Below, piece after piece: positions 59,205-64,000 of a stretch of 64,000 nucleotides of DNA. The notes below the pieces were generated by a model that did not search any database, had not been told where the DNA came from, and worked only from the letters and a program-made list of their open reading frames with translations. Numbering within the stretch: the stretch's first letter is position 1; every line of letters starts with the position of its first letter. The translations under genes were made by a program, and so were the position numbers. Source of the DNA: an uncultured bacterium (GTDB taxonomy: Bacteria; Verrucomicrobiota; Kiritimatiellia; CAIKKV01); contig CALHRZ010000006.1 of NCBI GenBank assembly GCA_938038445.1, positions 116,764 to 180,763 of the forward strand, given 5' to 3'.

Positions 59205-59732
59205 GTGAAAGAGCTGATTCTTGGGCTTATCACGGGATATTTTTTCGGCTTCCTTCTTCAGAAGGGCCGCGTCTTGCGGTTCGAAAAACAGATCGGGGCT
59301 CTCCTTCTGCAGGATTTCACCATCTTTAAGTTCATGCTCTCAGCGATTATCGTCGGCATGTTCGGGCTGCTGCTCCTGAACCAGTTTAATCTCATTACCA
59401 TGAACCATAAGACTTTCAACGTCGGTGCAATCCTCGTCGGCGGGGTCCTCTTCGGCACGGGCTGGGCATTCTCGGGATACTGCCCGGGAACCTCCGTTGG
59501 CGCGCTCGGAGAAGGCCGTTGGCATGCGATTTTCGCCATCCTCGGCATGCTCGTCGGTGCCGCCCTCTATGCGGAAGCATTCCCTTTTCTAAAAAAGTCC
59601 GTCCTCAATTGGAAGGACCTTGGAAAACTTTCACTTCCCGGTGCCCTGGGAATTAACCCCTGGCTTTGCGCAATCCTCCTGGCCATCGTCTATTCCGCAC
59701 TCTTGATCCTCTTGGAACGTAAACAACGCTGA
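59205..59732 (+). CDS. YeeE/YedE-family membrane protein, second half
   Basis: 175 residues from a GTG with GGAGG eight bases upstream; it overlaps nothing but begins 2 bases after the previous stop. Segments: LILGLITGYFFGFLL, FMLSAIIVGMFGLLLL, VGAILVGGVLFGTGWAFSGYCPGTSVGALGEG (conserved Cys motif), HAIFAILGMLVGAALYAE and ICAILLAIVYSALLIL-like last segment. Together with the preceding gene it rebuilds a complete inward sulfur carrier of the PmpA/PmpB kind. After the stop an 8-bp hairpin (59764-59785) without a T run may weakly terminate. Confidence 0.88.
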   Translation: MKELILGLITGYFFGFLLQKGRVLRFEKQIGALLLQDFTIFKFMLSAIIVGMFGLLLLNQFNLITMNHKTFNVGAILVGGVLFGTGWAFSGYCPGTSVGALGEGRWHAIFAILGMLVGAALYAEAFPFLKKSVLNWKDLGKLSLPGALGINPWLCAILLAIVYSALLILLERKQR

Positions 59733-60775
59733 ACGCCTTATCCTCCTCCATAACAACGCAAAAAACGATTGTCGGTCCAATCGTTAAGATATGTTCACCA
59801 CCTTCCCCCCCTCCACCCGTTCCATGCGCCGGCAAATCCCCAGCAAAGCGGACAAAAACCTGAGCGGTGGATCACACGATTTCAGTTGATGCCACCCGCC
59901 ACAACTGGATCTCAACCGAGCACGAATTGCCGGACCCATGCGGATCTCTTGCAAATAAAATGGGGTATTTCCGAAGTCCCGAGATCAACGGGAACATCGA
60001 CTGCAAAGGCACCCCCGGTTTCTTCGCCCTCGTCATGCCTCTTGCGCCTCGCGGTCTTATGCTCGCGTACGTGGAAAAAATCGCGCGCTATCTTCGAACC
60101 CTGGAAAAACGCTGCCTGTTCAAGGAAATCGGCAACTGGAATCACGGCCATCCCGATCCCGCCGCCTATGACTATCGCCTAAACCGTAAACGGGCCGAAG
60201 TCCGCTTGCTCCCTCTCCTTGATCGCCCGGCCCGTCGGAACCCCCTCCTCGCCCCCACTCGCTGTTGGAATGGTCGCGCACGTAAAATGCGACCGAAAGC
60301 GCCCCTATTGACTCCCCCCTCCTCGCTTTATCACCAAACGGTTCTTTCTCTCAACCTCACCGCTCTCCGGGTGTTCGGCGTTCTTCGCTGCGAATTCTCT
60401 TCTCAGGTACAAGCACGCGTCCATGTTTGCGGAACGTTGCGCATGCGGCACTCGCCAACTCTCCTGCGCAGCGAACACACCAACTGTGAACCGGCCAGCT
60501 TGCTCCATTCGCCCTGCTTGACTCCGGAAAGTCCTCGACGACCCTGCCCAGCCTAACGCCCCCCTTGATCCCATTCTCCGGTAAATGATCCGCAGAAATG
60601 AAACTACCCTCACCCGGACCGCTCTCTCCACCACCAAAGGGCCGCTGCGCTTCCGCTTCCAATCCTCCGCCGGTTTGCTCGTCGCGCAAGGGCCCTATTG
60701 TTCGCTCGATTCCAGTGCACCAGATGCCCATGGAAACGCTCACAGGAAACTGCCATCCCCACGCTCCGTAACGAC
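59733..60775 (+). other. 1043-base stretch with gene remnants but no confident gene
   Basis: An open frame 59867-60556 has coding-like composition only in its first half (APRGLMLAYVEKIARYLRTLEKR, IGNWNHGHPDPAAYDYRL) and then turns into low-complexity-like sequence; no ribosome site or family match is recognised. The right part (about 60340-60540) shows short frames on both strands. Most likely decayed genes between two intact loci. Confidence 0.4.
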
Positions 60776-63097
60776 CTACATCGAATACTCCACCGTGCTT
60801 TCTTTCTTCCCTTTTCGAAAATCCGACTCGTCCCGCCCGGCCCGATAAATGAGAACCGGCATCATTAGTCCCCCAGTCCCCATCTCCCCCAAAACACGAT
60901 TCGAAACCCGAACAGCTAGAACGTTCTCGGTTCCCCCCTTCAGTATCGTTCCAATCCCCTCAAATTCTGTAGGACGGGCGAAACCGCTTTTCTCACCAAG
61001 CAAAACGCCGTTCAGATAAACATCCACGTTTTCGTCGAATCCCCCAAACCACAGTCGAAAGTCCCCTTCCCCCAAAGCCGGCACCTCGAACCGCACCCGA
61101 TACCAAGCATCGCCATGATAGGTGCCCAGCCCCTGATCATCCCATGATTTCGATACGGTCGCCAAAGGTACCCATTCGGAATCATCATACTCCACCCGAA
61201 ACCATCCCGACTCCACCCCCTCGCCGTTCTCGTCCTTCCGAAATCGCCATACGTCCGGAAATCGAACCAGAATCTCTCCGCCCTGCTCCGATATTTTTCT
61301 GCCGCCCTCCACGGTCTCGCCCAAGAACCGCGCATAGTAGCCCCATGTGTAACGTTCGTGAACCCAGGCGGGTTCGACTTTCGCAGCCAACGCCCGAATA
61401 TGGTCACGAAGCGCCTCGTGGAAACGACCCGCCTCTTCAAAATCAAACAATCGAATGTTTCTCGAAATAGCGACAAACAACTCGGCGCAACGAAACCCCG
61501 CCTCCGCCATGGCGACAGCCTCCCTCTCGCGCGCCGTTGCCGCCAAACGCCGGGCATCCAACAGATCCTCACGGCAAGCGTTCAGCAGCGCTTCCGTCCA
61601 AATCTGCGGCTGTCCGTAAAGACTCCCGGTATGAGTCGGAGCCTGCGCATACGCCTCGTCAATCCGTACCCAATACCGCCTCATCGGTTCAGCGGCAGCC
61701 CCATAAAACCCTTGGTAGAAACGATCCATTTCTCTACCCACATCCACCCGACTGTTCCACGCAAGACGCACACTCAAATAAAGATGAGGGGCGTGCGCCC
61801 CCCACGCGTCAATCGTTTCAAATATCCAAGCCAACGTTTCCGGTTCCGTCTCGCGGATCGCTTCGACCAAACGCTTGTAAAATGTGGTCTTGTTCAGGGG
61901 CAACAGCGCGTCCGCAAGGTTGTAATTGTAAACATAAAAACCCATTTTTGACGTCACGTGCCGCCATGTCGCAATCTCCTCCCCCCACAGCCCGCCCCAG
62001 GGACATCCCGGCTGGTTCGGTCCATGAAACCGGCATCGGCGAATCGGCGCAAACATGGGAAAAATATTCGGGTGAAGCGTGCGAAGACGAGCCGGCGGGC
62101 GAGAGTACTCACTGTAAATCAGAATGCCCAGAAGACGGTCGGGAAAACGGACCACCGTGCGCTCGGCCAGCCGATGGGCAAAATCAAAAACTCGGTCGGT
62201 CGCAACCGGCAGACCGCTCGACGGTTCGATATACCCTTCGGTGTTCAACCGGCTGCACTCGAAGCATTCACATAGGTTTCCGCCGTCATTCGGACCCGCA
62301 GGATAAACCAGCAGCCCAGGTTCTTTTTCCATCCGTTGAAGAAGAGCTTCGGCCGCAATCCGCACCGTCTCAGGATTTGATGTGCATAACTGCCCGGGGC
62401 TTCGCCCCCCCCGCTTCAGACTGAACAGTTCCGGACGTTCAGAAAAAAGGGACGCCGGGACAAGTCCTGCCCAGGCATGGTTCCACGATCCCGCGTTCCG
62501 ATCGGCCTTGTTCCGGGCAATCCAATGCGCGGTCGCAAGTCCCACCCCATTCTTTCCACCATACCAGAAACGACGGCTGACGGAATCGCTGACCTCCTCG
62601 CGATCTTCACCCATCGGAACCGACAAATTCCGTACAACGGGAATCACCTCACCAACCTCCCCCGGAACATACCAGCCGCAACCCCATGATTCGAGTAAGG
62701 CCATCACCCCGTGATACACGCCTTGAGCCGATTCTCCCACAATGAACAGCCGCCCCTCTTTTTCCCGAATCCGAAATCCATCCTTCGAGGAAGACGTTTG
62801 CTTCATCCGAACCCCCAGCCGCTCCGCCAGCCGACCCAAGACAATCGCCGGCATCGGAAGAGCGTCGAGCGTGACACCCCGCGGCACCTGTCGATGCACC
62901 AACACGGCACCGCTCATCCGTTGCACAATCCCCGTCAGTTCGTCCGCCGCCCGTCGTTCACTCCATCCCCCTTCCTCGGACGACTCTTCATACCAAACAT
63001 CCGCAAGAGGTTGACCTTCGCGAACCAATTGAAGCCCCTGCGCCACCGAGACCGCCGCCACTATCACCCCGCAGATCCAACACCCCACAAACTTCAT
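60776..63097 (-). CDS. Secreted DUF4838-family protein (putative glycosidase)
   Basis: 773 residues. Signal peptide (MKFVGCWICGVIVAAVSVAQG). A GH67/GH20-like N-terminal alpha/beta domain (RAADELTGIVQRMSG, IVLGRLAERLGV, FRIREKEGRLFIVGESAQGVYHGVMALLESWGCGWYVPGE) leads to the DUF4838 barrel: NDGGNLCECFECSRLN, LLGILIYSEYSRPP, PIRRCRFHGPNQPGCPWGGLWGEEIATWRH, LADALLPLNKTTFY. A C-terminal GH2-type jelly roll (WYRVRFEVPALGEGDFRLWFGGFDENVDVYLNG) may bind sugar. DUF4838 proteins are common in glycan loci of Bacteroidetes and PVC bacteria; their reaction is not established. Its start overlaps the transglutaminase-like gene as ATGA. Confidence 0.85.
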   Translation of the reverse strand: MKFVGCWICGVIVAAVSVAQGLQLVREGQPLADVWYEESSEEGGWSERRAADELTGIVQRMSGAVLVHRQVPRGVTLDALPMPAIVLGRLAERLGVRMKQTSSSKDGFRIREKEGRLFIVGESAQGVYHGVMALLESWGCGWYVPGEVGEVIPVVRNLSVPMGEDREEVSDSVSRRFWYGGKNGVGLATAHWIARNKADRNAGSWNHAWAGLVPASLFSERPELFSLKRGGRSPGQLCTSNPETVRIAAEALLQRMEKEPGLLVYPAGPNDGGNLCECFECSRLNTEGYIEPSSGLPVATDRVFDFAHRLAERTVVRFPDRLLGILIYSEYSRPPARLRTLHPNIFPMFAPIRRCRFHGPNQPGCPWGGLWGEEIATWRHVTSKMGFYVYNYNLADALLPLNKTTFYKRLVEAIRETEPETLAWIFETIDAWGAHAPHLYLSVRLAWNSRVDVGREMDRFYQGFYGAAAEPMRRYWVRIDEAYAQAPTHTGSLYGQPQIWTEALLNACREDLLDARRLAATAREREAVAMAEAGFRCAELFVAISRNIRLFDFEEAGRFHEALRDHIRALAAKVEPAWVHERYTWGYYARFLGETVEGGRKISEQGGEILVRFPDVWRFRKDENGEGVESGWFRVEYDDSEWVPLATVSKSWDDQGLGTYHGDAWYRVRFEVPALGEGDFRLWFGGFDENVDVYLNGVLLGEKSGFARPTEFEGIGTILKGGTENVLAVRVSNRVLGEMGTGGLMMPVLIYRAGRDESDFRKGKKESTVEYSM

Positions 63098-64000
63098 TCG
63101 CCCTTCTCCACCTTCGGCGACGGCAGGGGCATCTCCAGCACCCCAAAATGCGCAAGATGCCGCCGCAATCGGTTCATCTCCATGTGTTGGTCCAAATAGA
63201 TTCTCCGATTTGCAGCCAGTTGCGCTACTTTCTCCTCCCGATTCGAGGTTTCCGGCAGAAAGGCACGACCCACAAGTTCTTCATCGGAAAGCGCCCGGAT
63301 TTGCTCCATTCGCCGGCGGTAAATTTGAGCCACCCATTCCCGTCGATCCGACGATCCGTGGCATTCCGCGGCCGAGAGCGGCTCGCCCTCCGGGTTTCGA
63401 AAAACACACGCCCAGCTCACATCCACCAAACCCCATTTCCGGCCGTTCCAATATTCCGCCGTGGTATGCCCCGTCTCTCCATCGTCATAAAAAAGAAAAA
63501 TCAAACGGGCCGGAATCCGCTGGCTCTGGCACAGCCGAACAAAGATCCGCGCCTGCTCGTTGCAATAACCACTCCCCGTCGCCAGCAAGGACTCCTCCGG
63601 CAAGGCACGATCAGAGGGACAAGGGAGCCCCACAGGGGGGACCGTCGGATGAGGAAAATGGCGGGGTAAAAAACGCGTCGCAAACGCCGCGGCCACCTCG
63701 TCCGACCCTTGACAACCCTCCTGATAACGATTCGCCCATATCTCGATTGCAGGAAATGTCCCCGGCCGATAGTCAACCGGAGCGGGCGCCTTTCCATAAA
63801 GGACGTCCGCCGTCTCCGCACGGTAAACAATAAAATGATTCGCCTGCCAGCGGTCCAGACCCCTCGTCTTCGCTCCCAAGGGTCCAGACCGCGACCGCCA
63901 AGGATCGGGGAGTCCTCTCTTTCCGCAATATAGACGAAGCGACCGGGGCACCAAAGGCTTGAGCCAGTCGGGCGCCTCCTCCTCCGTCGCTTCCTCAGCC
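63094..64000 (-). CDS. Transglutaminase-like protein (5' end outside window)
   Basis: At least 301 residues; the frame is open to the window edge (preceding residues include EEEAPDWLKPLVPRSLRLYCG). The papain-like transglutaminase core shows the catalytic Cys in ATGSGYCNEQARIFVRLC, His in ETGHTTAEYWNG and Asp in WGLVDVSWACVF. Such proteins act as cysteine peptidases or cross-linking enzymes. A C-terminal helix-rich tail (RRRMEQIRALSDEEL, HMEMNRLRRHLAHFG) follows. Whether it has a signal peptide cannot be seen. It is translationally coupled to the DUF4838 gene. Confidence 0.8.
   Translation of the reverse strand, partial: AEEATEEEAPDWLKPLVPRSLRLYCGKRGLPDPWRSRSGPLGAKTRGLDRWQANHFIVYRAETADVLYGKAPAPVDYRPGTFPAIEIWANRYQEGCQGSDEVAAAFATRFLPRHFPHPTVPPVGLPCPSDRALPEESLLATGSGYCNEQARIFVRLCQSQRIPARLIFLFYDDGETGHTTAEYWNGRKWGLVDVSWACVFRNPEGEPLSAAECHGSSDRREWVAQIYRRRMEQIRALSDEELVGRAFLPETSNREEKVAQLAANRRIYLDQHMEMNRLRRHLAHFGVLEMPLPSPKVEKGE

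Noticed and set aside
59764..59785. 8-bp hairpin after the split YeeE/YedE pair as a terminator
   Set aside because: It is A/T-rich and lacks a T run; mentioned only with the gene.

Overview
This is a GC-rich bacterial window that reads as an anaerobic, polysaccharide-degrading member of the PVC superphylum. Kiritimatiellota or a close Verrucomicrobiota relative is my inference. The reasons are a dense set of S1 sulfatases and glycoside hydrolases, DUF4838 proteins, a pyruvate:ferredoxin oxidoreductase, a DPS-like ferritin, an HU-type protein, an AURKAIP1/COX24-type mini-ribosomal protein and an autotransporter-associated beta-strand repeat protein. No phage, transposase, integrase or CRISPR array was seen.

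Layout. 1-1043: end of araB and complete araD (arabinose catabolism). 1080-10227 (minus): one operon, ridA - pfkB-type sugar kinase - secreted GH42-like protein - GH2 beta-galactosidase - MurC-like ligase, nearly all coupled by short overlaps. 10443-11477: a zinc-motif (MtaA/CmuA-like) member of the uroporphyrinogen decarboxylase superfamily on its own promoter. 11478-12326: no confident gene. 12327-15466 (minus): a second URO-D-fold protein coupled to a GH35-like beta-galactosidase, divergent from a LacI regulator. 15727-33314 (plus): the main glycan locus, lacI - beta-strand-repeat adhesin - parallel beta-helix protein - GH29/GHL6-like enzyme - five sulfatases - aldo/keto reductase - MFS transporter.

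33283-35849 (minus): RluA pseudouridine synthase, SpoU RNA methyltransferase and LipA. 36027-36714: a decayed DUF4838 gene. 36912-39760 (plus): rhaA, galK and the HU gene with a clear terminator. 39815-43921 (minus): hisG - 29-residue ribosomal protein - TPR lipoprotein - glycosyltransferase - tsaE. 44076-47786 (plus): Tat-signal AmrS-like radical SAM protein, eukaryotic-type UDP-sugar pyrophosphorylase, mutarotase-like protein. 47805-48379 (minus): tRNA-Val(TAC) with a truncated secreted-protein gene upstream. 48556-53168 (plus): class II aldolase and PFOR. 53165-57928 (minus): a giant secreted GH42-like protein with HEAT-like repeats. 58117-59732 (plus): DPS-like ferritin and a split YeeE/YedE pair. 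60776-64000 (minus): DUF4838 protein coupled to a transglutaminase-like protein cut by the window edge.

How it fits together (inference). Sulfated and possibly methylated heteroglycans rich in galactose, with rhamnose, arabinose or fucose-like sugars, are opened by secreted enzymes (GH42-like and DUF4838 proteins). They are then imported and finished largely in the cytoplasm, because the GH2, GH35, beta-helix, GHL6 and four of the five sulfatases have no signal peptide. Monosaccharides enter metabolism through AraB/AraD, RhaA, GalK and the PfkB kinase, then through aldolase and PFOR with ferredoxin as electron carrier.
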